Source: Deltaproteobacteria bacterium (lineage in GTDB: Bacteria > Myxococcota_A > Polyangia > JACPQR01). Taken from it: DNA of 34,343 bases. The stretch covers positions 1 to 34,343 of the forward strand of contig JACPQR010000203.1 in NCBI GenBank assembly GCA_016190375.1, written 5' to 3'. Under the pieces are notes generated by a model. It ran no database searches. It saw only the letters and a program-made list of their open reading frames with translations, and was not told the DNA's origin. Position numbers and translations under genes: made by a program. Each line of letters starts with the position of its first letter. Within the stretch, counting starts at the first letter, position 1. Below, piece after piece: positions 14,606 through 22,141 of this stretch.

Positions 14606-14941
14606 TCAGGTCGCTAGCCGCTGCTTGATGATCTCGATCTCGTGCTCGCAGCGGTCGACGCGGTCCCTCAGGTCGAGTCGATCTCGCAGGAGGTCGCGGA
14701 CGGAGTGAACGGCGCCGGCCAGGTCGGTGATCGCGCTCGCGGTCCGCATCTCGGACTCGACGATCCGCCGCCCGAGCTCGTCGCGCACGTCCTCCAGCCG
14801 CGCGTTCGTCTGTTCCAGGCGCGCGTTCGTCTGTTCCAGGCGCGCGTTCGTCTCGTCGATTCGCTTCGACAGATCGCCTCGGGTGTTCCTGATCTCGTCG
14901 CGGATCTCGCGCAGGATCGCGACCATCATCTCCCCGTCCAT
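14606..14941 (-). CDS. Small coiled-coil protein with heptad repeats
   Basis: A hydrophilic protein of 111 residues, almost wholly alpha-helical coiled coil. Three successive heptads (ETNARLE, QTNARLE, QTNARLE) are encoded by near-identical 21-base units, followed by DVRDELGRR and a C-terminal segment RLDLRDRVDRCEHEIEIIKQRLAT. There is no signal peptide. The start is the second of two adjacent ATG codons (14941), 5 bases after GGAGG; ATG 14944 is only 2 bases from it. The frame continues to 15520 but the extra residues are antisense to the outer-membrane gene. It converges on the FecR gene with 11 bases between stops. Function unknown; similar short heptad proteins occur widely in environmental bacteria. 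Confidence 0.75.
   Translation of the reverse strand: MDGEMMVAILREIRDEIRNTRGDLSKRIDETNARLEQTNARLEQTNARLEDVRDELGRRIVESEMRTASAITDLAGAVHSVRDLLRDRLDLRDRVDRCEHEIEIIKQRLAT
14809..14868. repeat. 21-base tandem repeat (about three units)
   Basis: Successive units beginning cgcgcgttcgtctgttccag are virtually identical for two copies, and the third diverges in its last part. Each encodes one coiled-coil heptad of the small minus-strand protein, so unit number can change without breaking frame. Confidence 0.8.
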
Positions 14942-15166
14942 CATGTCCTCCAGGTTACCACGCTGCCCCCGATCCGTCAGGTCGGGGCGGGACCATTCAC
15001 TGCGAGGTCCGGGCCAGGGTTCGGCCACCGAGATGCGCTGGTTTGCCGGGCGGATGAGGCCGGCGCCACTGGCGAGCGTGGCGCCATCGCCATGCGCGAT
15101 TGCATTCAGCGCGCGAGGGTCGCGTGCCATGCGCCCCGGCCCTTGCGCTCGCGGGACCGGTCGTTG

Positions 15167-15172
15167 TAGTAG
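15167..15172 (+). promoter_or_regulatory. -10-like hexamer TAGTAG before the outer-membrane protein gene
   Basis: TAGTAG, preceded by TTG, ends 7 bases before the ATG at 15180. There is no Shine-Dalgarno sequence in the gap, so a leaderless transcript is likely. The nine-base string GTTGTAGTA also occurs on the minus strand before the PEP-utilising protein gene (24706-24698). Confidence 0.35.
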
Positions 15173-15179
15173 CGCCGCC

Positions 15180-16259
15180 ATGCGCGCAACTCCGCTCGCT
15201 TCGACCCTGCTCCTGCCCCTCTTCGTGGCGCCGCTGGTCCTGGCGCAGGAGGACGGCGCGCCGCCGTCGGCCGAGGCGCTCGACGACGAGGTGCCGGGCC
15301 GCGAGACCGAACGAGCGAATACCGAGGAACCACCCGCGCCGCAGCCAACCCCGGAGCCGGATACCGACGGTGCCCAGCAGGCCCCACCCGCGCGTAATGA
15401 GCCCGCCGTGCTCGAGCCGCTGATCGCAGCCGCGACGACGCCGCGGCGCAACGTCCGGCTCGGCTTCGGGTTCGCCGCAATCGAGGCCGGGGGCAAGGAG
15501 GCAAGCTCGTTCGCCTTCACGACCGCCTACACGTTCGCCCCCGAGGACGGCGACTTCGCGCTGGACATGAAGCTGCCGATCGGGAGCGTCGACGGGTTTC
15601 TGCTCGGCGACATCGGGTTCGACTTCCGGTGGCGCGTCCTGTCGACGGCGGCGGCCACCCGGGCATCGCTCGGCTTCGCGTTCATCCTTCCGTCGGTCCT
15701 GCTGAACTCCCTTGGCGGCGGCCGCGACGAGATAGCCGCGCGCCGGCTCGAGAGCGACGTCTACGACGACATCAACCTGTTGCCGATCCGCTACTGGGAG
15801 ATGGCGCCCACCTTCGCCCTGTCCCAGCGCCTCGGGCCGATCCTGATCACCGCCGACGCGGGCTTCTTCTTCCTCCTCGCCTCCAAGGAGCGCAACCGGT
15901 ACGAGTCCCCCCGGCCCGAGTTCGCCGTCGAGTACGACGTGGCCCTCAGCGCGCTCTTCCATCGCGAGATCCTGGCGGGCGTCATCGAGCTCGGCGGCCT
16001 TTCTTACGTCTCTGACGCAGCCGGAGACACGAAGGACGGTCCGACCATCCCGATGGGCACCGGCCTCACGTTCACGGCGGGGCTGAGGGCCTCGCCCGAT
16101 CCCCACGTGCGAATCAGCGCGGGCTTGCAGGTGCCGGTGATCGGCGACGACAAGGTGGGCCGCTTCGACCTGACCCCGCTGTACCTCCACGAGATCTCCG
16201 TGGTCGCAGAGGTCGCGTTCGTGATCCTGCCGCCGCCCGCTAACGAAGCGCGTCGATAA
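15180..16259 (+). CDS. Secreted protein, probable outer-membrane beta-barrel
   Basis: A protein of 359 residues with a clear signal peptide (MRATPLASTLLLPLFVAPLVLAQ). A Glu/Pro/Thr-rich linker of about 55 residues follows, then a series of amphipathic beta-strands with alternating polar and hydrophobic residues: VRLGFGFAAIEAG, SSFAFTTAYTF, FALDMKLPIG, FLLGDIGFDFRWRV, ASLGFAFILPSV, ILITADAGFFFLLA. It ends with a strand ISVVAEVAFVILPPP. This is the look of a small outer-membrane barrel, similar in style to proteins annotated as 'transporter' or 'outer membrane beta-barrel'. No specific family was recognised. The C-terminal residue is not the aromatic expected for a classical BAM substrate, because a short ANEARR tail follows. 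The start is set by the signal peptide and a -10-like hexamer 7 bases upstream. Confidence 0.78.
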   Translation: MRATPLASTLLLPLFVAPLVLAQEDGAPPSAEALDDEVPGRETERANTEEPPAPQPTPEPDTDGAQQAPPARNEPAVLEPLIAAATTPRRNVRLGFGFAAIEAGGKEASSFAFTTAYTFAPEDGDFALDMKLPIGSVDGFLLGDIGFDFRWRVLSTAAATRASLGFAFILPSVLLNSLGGGRDEIAARRLESDVYDDINLLPIRYWEMAPTFALSQRLGPILITADAGFFFLLASKERNRYESPRPEFAVEYDVALSALFHREILAGVIELGGLSYVSDAAGDTKDGPTIPMGTGLTFTAGLRASPDPHVRISAGLQVPVIGDDKVGRFDLTPLYLHEISVVAEVAFVILPPPANEARR

Positions 16260-16405
16260 GCGGCGGTGGGGAACGTGTTCGAGATACCGGCGCGCGCAAG
16301 TTCGTCAGGCGCCCTTCCTTGCACGTGCCCGAGCCGGCGAGGGCCGTGCGGTGGGGACAGACCGTCGCCCGGGTCGGGAACTGGCCGCCTTCCGCGAGCT
16401 CGTCC

Positions 16406-16411
16406 TACGAT
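16406..16411 (+). promoter_or_regulatory. -10-like hexamer TACGAT before the deacetylase gene
   Basis: TACGAT ends 9 bases before GTG 16421. No Shine-Dalgarno sequence is visible between them, which fits a leaderless or near-leaderless message. No convincing -35 was found. Confidence 0.35.
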
Positions 16412-16420
16412 CTCGCGGCA

Positions 16421-17323
16421 GTGAGGCGGATCCTGATCGTGGTCGCCGCCACCATCGCGGCACCTGCGGGCGGCGTACCCTTGCCCGAGCAGGCGGCGGC
16501 CGAGCGAGAGCCGGAGCCGCCGCAGTTCGCCCATGGGCTCCCGACGAACGGGGAGACGGGGCGCAGATGGCTTCTTCTGACCTTCGATGACGGTCCGCGC
16601 CCGAGCAACACGCTCCTCGTCGCCCGCTACCTCGCCCGCGAGGGCATCCCCGCGGTGTTCTTCGTCAACGGCATCCACATGATGGGGCCGACGAGCTACC
16701 CGCAGCGCAACCGTCGAATCGTGGCGGAGCTGGCGGCGATGGGCTTCGAGATCGGCAACCACGGCTTGACCCACGCCCGTCTCGGGCCGCTCCTGGCCCA
16801 CGAGACGGCGAAGGAGATCGTCGAGAACGAGGAGCTCATCGCCGAGGTCACGGGACGGGTCCCCTGGCTCTTCAGGCCGCCTTACGGATCGCTGCCCCTC
16901 GTCGCGGCCGGCATCGCCGAGGCCAGGGGCCTGACCGTGGTCGGGTGGAACCTGGGCACGGCCGACTTCATCGAGCAGTCGCCCCAGGACATCCTTCACA
17001 CGTTCCGCAAGCGCCTCGAGAAGCACGAGGAAGAGGGCGTCCGAGGCGGGATCATCGTGCTGCACGACGCTCACCCCTGGACCGTCGAGGCGTTGCCGCT
17101 GCTCGTCGACTGGGTGAGGCGGAGAAACTGCGAGCTCCTGGCCCGAGACGAGGAGCTCTACGAGTTCGTCGACTTCCGCCGATTCTGGGTCCCGCGCGGC
17201 CGGCACCCTGGTCCAACGCCGCCTGACGCGAGGTTCCCCGCGAACGAGCCGACCGTCGGCGAGGCGCTCGCATGGCAGGGGCGCGAACGCCGCCGGGCGG
17301 AGCGGTACTGCGGTCGTCCTTGA
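16421..17323 (+). CDS. Polysaccharide deacetylase (NodB homology) family, secreted
   Basis: A carbohydrate esterase 4 type enzyme of 300 residues that would remove acetyl groups from N-acetylated glycans such as peptidoglycan or chitin-like polymers in the periplasm or outside. The NodB motifs are all present: TFDDGP (base and metal Asp), NHGLTHARLG (metal ligands), RPPYGS, and IIVLHDAH near the C-terminus. The frame opens at 16319, but GTG 16421 gives a clean N-terminal signal (RRILIVVAATIAAPAGGVPLPEQAAA) and has a -10-like hexamer 9 bases upstream. The C-terminal 50 residues are Arg/Pro-rich with no known domain. The substrate is not deducible. It precedes the TPR gene by 65 bases on the same strand. 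Confidence 0.9.
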   Translation: MRRILIVVAATIAAPAGGVPLPEQAAAEREPEPPQFAHGLPTNGETGRRWLLLTFDDGPRPSNTLLVARYLAREGIPAVFFVNGIHMMGPTSYPQRNRRIVAELAAMGFEIGNHGLTHARLGPLLAHETAKEIVENEELIAEVTGRVPWLFRPPYGSLPLVAAGIAEARGLTVVGWNLGTADFIEQSPQDILHTFRKRLEKHEEEGVRGGIIVLHDAHPWTVEALPLLVDWVRRRNCELLARDEELYEFVDFRRFWVPRGRHPGPTPPDARFPANEPTVGEALAWQGRERRRAERYCGRP

Positions 17324-17388
17324 CAGAGCGGGGGCTCGGGTGCATGGTCCCGCGTCCTCGCGCGACACGCGGAGGGATTCAGCAAGCC

Positions 17389-18363
17389 ATGGACCAGTTC
17401 TCGGCCCACCTCGACCGGGCATGGGACCTCGTAGCGAGCGGGGACACGCACGGCGCGCGGTCGTCGGCGCGGCATGCGCAGCAGATCGACCCGAACTCAC
17501 CCGAGGTCCACAACCTCCTCGGCTACATCAGCGCGGCGGACGGCGACGCGGACGAGGCGCTCGAGCACTACCGGCAGGCCATGGCGCTCGACGACGGATA
17601 CCTCGAGCCCGTGCTCAACGCGGCGGAGCTTCTCGTTCACCCCCTCGCCGACTACGACCAAGCCATCCAGCTCTGTGACGAGGCGCTGGAATTCGCGGAG
17701 AGCCCCGAGGAGCTGGCGGACGCGCTCCTCCTGAAGTTCGACGCGCTTCTGGGCAAGGGCGACAAGGCAGCCGCGGCGGAGGTCCTCGAGGAGCTGCCTG
17801 CCGGCCCGTACGAGACCGCAAACTACGACTTCCTGATCGGCCGCGCCTTCTACGACGTCGGCCGCCTCGACGACGCCGAGGAGCGTCTCGTCAAGGCCGC
17901 TCTGCGCGAACCCCAGCACGCGGACGCGCACTACTACCTCGGCGTGATCGCCGACGACCGCGGCGATCCGTCCGTGGCGGGTCAGCACTTCGTGATCGTG
18001 CGCGAGATCGACGCTCGCGCCCCGCACGTGGCCTGGTCGCCGAGCCGCGAGGAGTTCGGCAAGGTCGTCGACCAGGCGATCTCCGAGCTGCCGGGGGAGC
18101 TCGTGGTCCACATCGCCGGCGCGCGCATCTACCCGACCGAGGCGCCTGGGATCGAGCTGTGCGCCGAAGGCTGCGATCCGCGGATCCCGGTCCTAGTCGA
18201 CGGCGTCGACGGCGACGCCGCGGCGCGGCTCTTCGTCTACCAGCGAAACGTCGAGCGCTACTGCTACAGCCTGGAGGTCATGAAGACCGACCTGCCCAAG
18301 CTCATCGCGCGCGAGATCGAGACCGTGTTCGCCTCGCCGGACGCGGGCTCGGGGGCGGACTGA
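17389..18363 (+). CDS. TPR protein with degenerate zincin-like C-terminal domain
   Basis: A cytosolic-looking protein of 324 residues without a signal. The first 220 residues are TPR-like helix pairs, e.g. AWDLVASGDTHGARSSARHAQQIDPNSPEVHNLLGYI and AFYDVGRLDDAEERLVKAALREPQHADAHYYLGVI. From about residue 222 the text SREEFGKVVDQAISELPGELVVHIAGARIYPTEAP, then LFVYQRNVERYC, follows the layout of the small predicted metallopeptidase family (DUF1025/possible zincin, PF06262). That family ends with a helix carrying HExxH. Here the matching helix reads LIAREIETVF, so both zinc-binding His positions are lost while Glu remains. Catalysis is therefore unlikely. The ATG at 17389 has GGAGGG 12 bases ahead. 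It converges with the Asp-rich lipoprotein gene, 6 bases between stops. Confidence 0.75.
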   Translation: MDQFSAHLDRAWDLVASGDTHGARSSARHAQQIDPNSPEVHNLLGYISAADGDADEALEHYRQAMALDDGYLEPVLNAAELLVHPLADYDQAIQLCDEALEFAESPEELADALLLKFDALLGKGDKAAAAEVLEELPAGPYETANYDFLIGRAFYDVGRLDDAEERLVKAALREPQHADAHYYLGVIADDRGDPSVAGQHFVIVREIDARAPHVAWSPSREEFGKVVDQAISELPGELVVHIAGARIYPTEAPGIELCAEGCDPRIPVLVDGVDGDAAARLFVYQRNVERYCYSLEVMKTDLPKLIAREIETVFASPDAGSGAD

Positions 18364-18369
18364 GCCGCA

Positions 18370-19578
18370 TCACTCGCACCACGCAGTCCGGCACTCCTGG
18401 TCCTTGCCGCATGGCAAGAAGTCCGCGGTCATGAACCACTCTCCCTCGTCCTGCGGGTGCTCATCGTCAGTGAAGCCGTCGATGAGAAGATACGTCGGGC
18501 CCGCAGGGACGCAGAGGGCCTGGATCGTGTGGTGGCCGCAGAAGAGCTCCGTCGCCGGGTCGTCGCAGTCCCTGCGGGCGGAGATCCGGCCGCCGTAGTC
18601 ACCGTCGGGAAGGTCGAACTCGACGTAAAGGACGCCATGGGCGGGCGCGTCGAAGGCGAAGACCTGGTCGGTCCCCGTGCCGCCGCCTCCGCTGCAGCTC
18701 GCCGGCTCCTCGTCGTCTCCCTCGCCCTCGGGCTCGAGCTCGCGGGTGTCGCCGCTGATCTGCTCCCCGAGCGGCAGGGGCAACGGGTTGGTGCAGTCGT
18801 CGCCGCCATTCTGCGCCCGGAAGCAGCCGAAGCCGGGCTCGCACTCGTCGATCGGGCAGTCCTCGAACGAGGCCGAGATCGTGTACGGCCCCGCCTCGAC
18901 CTCGTCTTCGGCGAGTCCCAGACCGATCACGATCGCCGTCACGTCCGTGGATGCCTCGGTGCACATGATTGCGCGCCGGCGAAAGGTATCGAGCACGGCG
19001 TGCCACCACTGAAGGGGACAGTACCCGGTCTGCGCATCGTCGCAGACCTCTCGGAGCTCCACGATCCCGTTCCAGTCGGCGAACACGTCGCCATCACCGT
19101 TGGGAAGGGTCAGCTCGACCGTCAGGGCACCCTCGCCAGGAGCCGTGACCTCGTAGGCCCGGTTCGGCTGGCCTCCGCTCCAGTAGCAGGAAGACTCGAT
19201 GTCGCTCGGGGCGCCGCGCGTGTCTCCCTCGAGACCCATGGCGCCGAGCTCGAGCACCTCGGGTGACGCGCAGGAGTCGCCGTCGCCGTCCGAGTCCGAG
19301 TCCGAGTCCGAGTCCGAGTCCGAGTCCGTGTCCGAGTCCGTGTCCGAGTCCGTGTCCGTGTCCGTGTCCGTGTCCGTGTCCGTGTCCGTGTCCGAGTCCG
19401 AGTCCGTGTCGGAATCGGCGTCCCCTGCGCCGCGCTCGCACCCGCCGTCAACGCACGTCCAGCCCTCGGAGCAGGGGCACGCCTTTCCGGCGGGGTCCAG
19501 ATCCTCGACGCTGCAGGTGGAGAGCACGAGCGCCAGCAGCGACAGTGGCGCTGCGCGCGGATTGCGGGCCGACCGCAT
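18370..19578 (-). CDS. Lipoprotein with (Ser/Thr-Asp)n stalk and Cys-rich extracellular domain
   Basis: A predicted surface lipoprotein of 402 residues. The signal peptide ends in the lipobox LSTC with Cys22. A small Cys-rich motif follows (ACPCSEGWTCVDGGCERG), a common signature in myxobacterial surface proteins. Residues 53-102 are a nearly pure Asp-Ser/Asp-Thr repeat acting as a stalk. The rest holds two similar modules, about residues 103-250 and 255-385, each with a 'YEVTAPGEGALTVELTLPNGDGDVF' or 'FAFDAPAHGVLYVEFDLPDGDYG' strand set and paired cysteines. These look like pre-peptidase C-terminal (PPC)-type beta-sandwich domains. ATG 19578 is supported by the signal peptide and by TATCCT 8 bases upstream. 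Function unknown; the stalk suggests display away from the outer membrane and possible Ca2+ binding. Confidence 0.85.
   Translation of the reverse strand: MRSARNPRAAPLSLLALVLSTCSVEDLDPAGKACPCSEGWTCVDGGCERGAGDADSDTDSDSDTDTDTDTDTDTDTDSDTDSDTDSDSDSDSDSDSDGDGDSCASPEVLELGAMGLEGDTRGAPSDIESSCYWSGGQPNRAYEVTAPGEGALTVELTLPNGDGDVFADWNGIVELREVCDDAQTGYCPLQWWHAVLDTFRRRAIMCTEASTDVTAIVIGLGLAEDEVEAGPYTISASFEDCPIDECEPGFGCFRAQNGGDDCTNPLPLPLGEQISGDTRELEPEGEGDDEEPASCSGGGGTGTDQVFAFDAPAHGVLYVEFDLPDGDYGGRISARRDCDDPATELFCGHHTIQALCVPAGPTYLLIDGFTDDEHPQDEGEWFMTADFLPCGKDQECRTAWCE
19273..19422. repeat. Hexamer tandem array (GTCCGA/GTCCGT) coding for the SD/TD stalk
   Basis: Roughly twenty imperfect copies of a six-base unit, TCCGAG or TCCGTG on the plus strand, encode alternating Ser-Asp and Thr-Asp on the minus strand. 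Plus-strand frames give Pro-Ser or Ser-Glu/Ser-Val polymers and are judged non-coding. Confidence 0.9.
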
Positions 19579-19586
19579 GGACGCGC

Positions 19587-19592
19587 AGGATA
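19587..19592 (-). promoter_or_regulatory. -10-like hexamer TATCCT before the SD-stalk lipoprotein
   Basis: On the minus strand TATCCT ends 8 bases before the ATG at 19578. It is the same hexamer as before the Uma2 gene. No Shine-Dalgarno sequence is present between it and the start. Confidence 0.4.
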
Positions 19593-19624
19593 CGCCCGTC
19601 CGACCGCCAGCCCAAGATCATCAA

Positions 19625-19739
19625 ACGCGGGTGGGGCTTCGCCCCCCCCGCGGGCCGCCCCCCGCGTGCACGTCTGGAGAGCTCGTTCGCTGCGGCGGAG
19701 TCCCCTCCGGGGAGGATCTGAATCCGCCTTCGCTCACTG
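19625..19739. repeat. Dispersed repeat, copy B (intergenic)
   Basis: This copy lies between the rluA-type gene's stop and the SD-stalk lipoprotein's start. It shares with 11061-11156 a near-identical first 32 bases (including CTTCG and eight C's), an identical 17-base block around 19680-19696 and a very similar end. It carries about 20 extra bases (19701-19720) that include a small palindrome of the form TCCCCTCCGGGGAGGA. No reading frame in it looks like a protein. Confidence 0.7.
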
Positions 19740-19820
19740 GCTGTCCAGTCATTGCGGCTCGAATGCGAGGATTCGTCGCGGCCGGCGTCGTTCGGCCTCG
19801 CACGAGCGCACCGGGTGAAG

Positions 19821-20810
19821 CTAACGCCTCGACTCGAGCGCCGCGACGATGCGCCGCAGGTCATCGGGCCAGGGCGCCTCGGCCTCGAGCATCCCGCTGC
19901 CGCCGGGGTGCGGCATGCGCAGACGGGCGGCGTGGAGCAGCACGCGCGGACAGGCCAGCACCTCTCCGTCGGCGCGGGTGAGACGCCGCGGGCCGCCGTA
20001 GGCCCGGTCGCCGGCTATCGGGTGCCCGGCGTGCGAGAGGTGAACGCGGATCTGGTGGGTCCTGCCCGTCACCGGCCGCGCCTCGACGAGCGCTGGACCT
20101 TCCCTGCCCTCCAGCGGGCGCTCCGCGACGACGCGGACGCGCGTGAGGGCGGGGACCGCCTCCCGGCCGCCCGCCGCCCGCAGGCGCGGGTCGGTGGGGT
20201 GCCGGCCGATCGGTAGGTCGAGGTCTCGCTCCTGCCAGGCCGGCGCCGGGGCGACGACAGCGACGTATTCGCGCTCGATCCGTCCCGCGCGCCTGAGCAG
20301 GGCCGCGCGCCGGCGCGCCGAGGCGGTCCGGAGCGCGACGACCACGCCCGTGACCTCGCGGTCGAGGCGCCCGAGCAGGTGAAGCCCCGCGCCCCAGCGC
20401 GCCTCAGCGATCCCGAGGAGCGATCCGGACCGATCCGACAGGTCGGCGACGCTCGAGATCCCCGCTGGCTTCGCCAGGACCAGCACGTGCTCGTCCTCGG
20501 CGATGAGCTCCAGCTCGGGTGGACCTCCGCAGCTCAGCGTCACCGAGACGACCTGTCCGGCGGTCGGGCGCTGGTCCGGTCGCGCGGCCCGCGCGCGGTC
20601 GACGAACACGGCGCCGCGCGCGATCGCCGCCGCGGCCGTCTCGTCGGCGCCCGCGCGAGCGAGGAGCGCCGCGACGATCTCCGAGAGATCTGCGCCGGAA
20701 TCGGCGGGACCAAGCTCGTGCACCAGACGCCTGCCGGGAGCCACTCGCGCCAAGATAGCCCGGGTCGCTCCTCGCCGCACGGCGAAGTCGGGTGCCGAAG
20801 TAGTGGCCAC
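19821..20810 (-). CDS. RluA family RNA pseudouridine synthase
   Basis: An enzyme of 329 residues converting specific uridines to pseudouridine in rRNA or tRNA. An N-terminal part (about residues 30-95) is S4-like but weak. The catalytic domain begins ELIAEDEHVLVLAKPAGISS. The catalytic Asp stands in GRLDREVTGVVV, where most family members have HRLDR. REYVAVV, ARPVTGRTHQIRVHLSHAGHPIAGDRAYGG and LLHAARLRMPHP follow as usual for RluA/RluC/RluD. The subfamily cannot be told. GTG 20810 is chosen because GGAAGG ends 8 bases ahead; GTG 20819 is in frame but touches the GGAAGG. The gene stands alone on its strand, downstream of an inverted repeat. Confidence 0.9.
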   Translation of the reverse strand: MATTSAPDFAVRRGATRAILARVAPGRRLVHELGPADSGADLSEIVAALLARAGADETAAAAIARGAVFVDRARAARPDQRPTAGQVVSVTLSCGGPPELELIAEDEHVLVLAKPAGISSVADLSDRSGSLLGIAEARWGAGLHLLGRLDREVTGVVVALRTASARRRAALLRRAGRIEREYVAVVAPAPAWQERDLDLPIGRHPTDPRLRAAGGREAVPALTRVRVVAERPLEGREGPALVEARPVTGRTHQIRVHLSHAGHPIAGDRAYGGPRRLTRADGEVLACPRVLLHAARLRMPHPGGSGMLEAEAPWPDDLRRIVAALESRR

Positions 20811-20870
20811 CGCACGCACCTTCCAACCCGTCGGCGCCGATGGGTGCGTTTCAGGTCCCGAGTTTCGCCA

Positions 20871-21024
20871 GACGTAGACGTAGGCGTGGTCGTGGACCTT
20901 GACGGCGACGACGACGTGGACATCGGCGACCCACCTTTGACGACCCGCCCTGCGTCAACCGGGGAGCGTCCACGTCCACGTCCACGTCGCCGTCAAGGTC
21001 CAGGTCGACGGCGACGTCGACGAC
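20871..21024. repeat. Long inverted repeat with GACGTG/GTCGAC-type hexamers
   Basis: Arms 20871-20928 and 20967-21024 pair at about 46 of 58 positions by hand count. The core is perfect over 18 bases (20893-20910 with 20985-21002) and the loop is 38 bases. The arms are made of loosely repeated six-base units such as CCACGT and GACGTC. The element lies between the divergent RluA-type and Cys-rich lipoprotein genes, in the only gene-free stretch of about 300 bases besides the left end. Frames through it yield Asp-Val polymers on either strand and are not taken as genes. It has the same design as the element at 1-156. Confidence 0.8.
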
Positions 21025-21109
21025 CAGCGAACCCGGGGGCAAAGCACACTGCCGCCCTGCCTCCGTTGGCGAGTTGACCCGGGCGCCCGGAACCCTGAAG
21101 ATCGCGCCC

Positions 21110-22141
21110 GTGAGTCGATGGCTGCGGCGCGGCGTCGTGGTCGCGCTCCTTCTGGCGACGAGCGGGTGCTCCGCGATCTTCCCGCTCTCCTCTGCCGGCC
21201 CGGATCCCGAGGCCGACGGCGGGCGACTCGACGGAAGCGCAGGGGCCGACGCGAGCACGGAAGCCGACGCCGCGGCCGACGCTGACGCGGGCGGCGACCC
21301 CGACGGCGGCGATGGCGGGGGTCCCTGCGAGACCTGCCCGCCCGGCGAAGAGTGCGTCGACGGAGTCTGCTCGCCCTGCGGCGCAGACGGCGAGCCTTGC
21401 TGCGCCGCCGGCGACCCCTGCGGCCCCGGGCTCAGGTGCGTCCCCGGCGAGGGCACCTGCCGTCCGACCCTCTGCGGCGGACCCGGCCAGGAGTGCTGCG
21501 ACTCCAGTCCCCGATGCAGCTCCGGCGAGTGCGCAGGCGAGGCTTGCCCGGAGTGCGGCGGCCTGGGCGAGCAATGCTGCGATCCGGGCGGCTGCGACCC
21601 GGATCTCGCCTGCGAGGAAGGCGCGGTCTGCGGCACCTGCGGCAACGCGATATGCGACCCGGGCGAGACCTGCGCCACGTGCAAGGACTGCGCCTGCCCC
21701 GGTCTACAGGACTGCTTCGTGGGAATCTGCTTCGACCCGACGTGCGTCGACCTGCGCCAGAACGGGCTGGAGACGGACGTCGACTGTGGCGGTGCCGACT
21801 GCGGTCCGTGCGACGAAGGCGAGGGATGCCTCGTGGACCTGGACTGCGGCATCGCGAGCTTCCAGCAGGGCTGCCGGGACGCATGGCACGTCCAGCACAG
21901 GTCGGTCACGCACGTCTGCCTGGACGGGAGCTGCGAGACCAGGTACAGCGCCTGGGGCGACACCGTCATCTGCGGCGACCCTGAGGTATTCGACTGCGGC
22001 TACGGCATTTGCCAATCTTGCCAGCGGCCCGTCCTCTACGGGGGCAACACGTGCGAGCTCGGAGAAGGGTGCAGCGGAGACTGGGTCGACGAAGAGCGCT
22101 GCGAGGACGACTGCACCTGCAACGAAAAGGCCTGCTGCTAG
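21110..22141 (+). CDS. Cysteine-rich lipoprotein
   Basis: A predicted lipoprotein of 343 residues. The GTG start gives a signal RWLRRGVVVALLLATSGC with Cys20. An Asp/Ala/Gly-rich stalk follows (about residues 28-70), then a region packed with cysteines, several dozen in 260 residues. Recognisable small motifs are CETCPPGEECVDGVCSPCG, repeated C-x-CC disulfide knots, CGNAICDPGETCATCKDCAC (like the Myxococcus cysteine-rich repeat), and NGLETDVDCGGADCGPC, a string common in surface proteins of Myxococcota. The C-terminus ends in CTCNEKACC. Disulfide formation outside the cytoplasm is expected. No enzyme domain is seen. The frame also opens at 21074, but those residues precede the signal. Its TAG shares bases with the TAG of the convergent gene. 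Confidence 0.85.
   Translation: MSRWLRRGVVVALLLATSGCSAIFPLSSAGPDPEADGGRLDGSAGADASTEADAAADADAGGDPDGGDGGGPCETCPPGEECVDGVCSPCGADGEPCCAAGDPCGPGLRCVPGEGTCRPTLCGGPGQECCDSSPRCSSGECAGEACPECGGLGEQCCDPGGCDPDLACEEGAVCGTCGNAICDPGETCATCKDCACPGLQDCFVGICFDPTCVDLRQNGLETDVDCGGADCGPCDEGEGCLVDLDCGIASFQQGCRDAWHVQHRSVTHVCLDGSCETRYSAWGDTVICGDPEVFDCGYGICQSCQRPVLYGGNTCELGEGCSGDWVDEERCEDDCTCNEKACC

Noticed and set aside
19273..19422. Possible CRISPR-like array
   Set aside because: The repeats are six bases with no spacers and lie inside a coding sequence.
11041..19741. Mobile element bounded by the two dispersed repeat copies
   Set aside because: The DNA between holds ordinary chromosomal genes with uniform base composition and no integrase or transposase. 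The copies are better seen as members of a small repeat family.
19199..19981. Plus-strand frames with Ser-Glu/Ser-Val and Pro-Ser polymers
   Set aside because: They are the antisense of the SD/TD stalk. The minus strand has signal peptide, lipobox, stalk and folded modules, so it is the real gene.
20866..21969. Minus-strand frames through the Cys-rich lipoprotein and inverted repeat
   Set aside because: Low-complexity Pro/Ser and Asp-Val strings. The plus-strand product has a signal peptide and known cysteine motifs.
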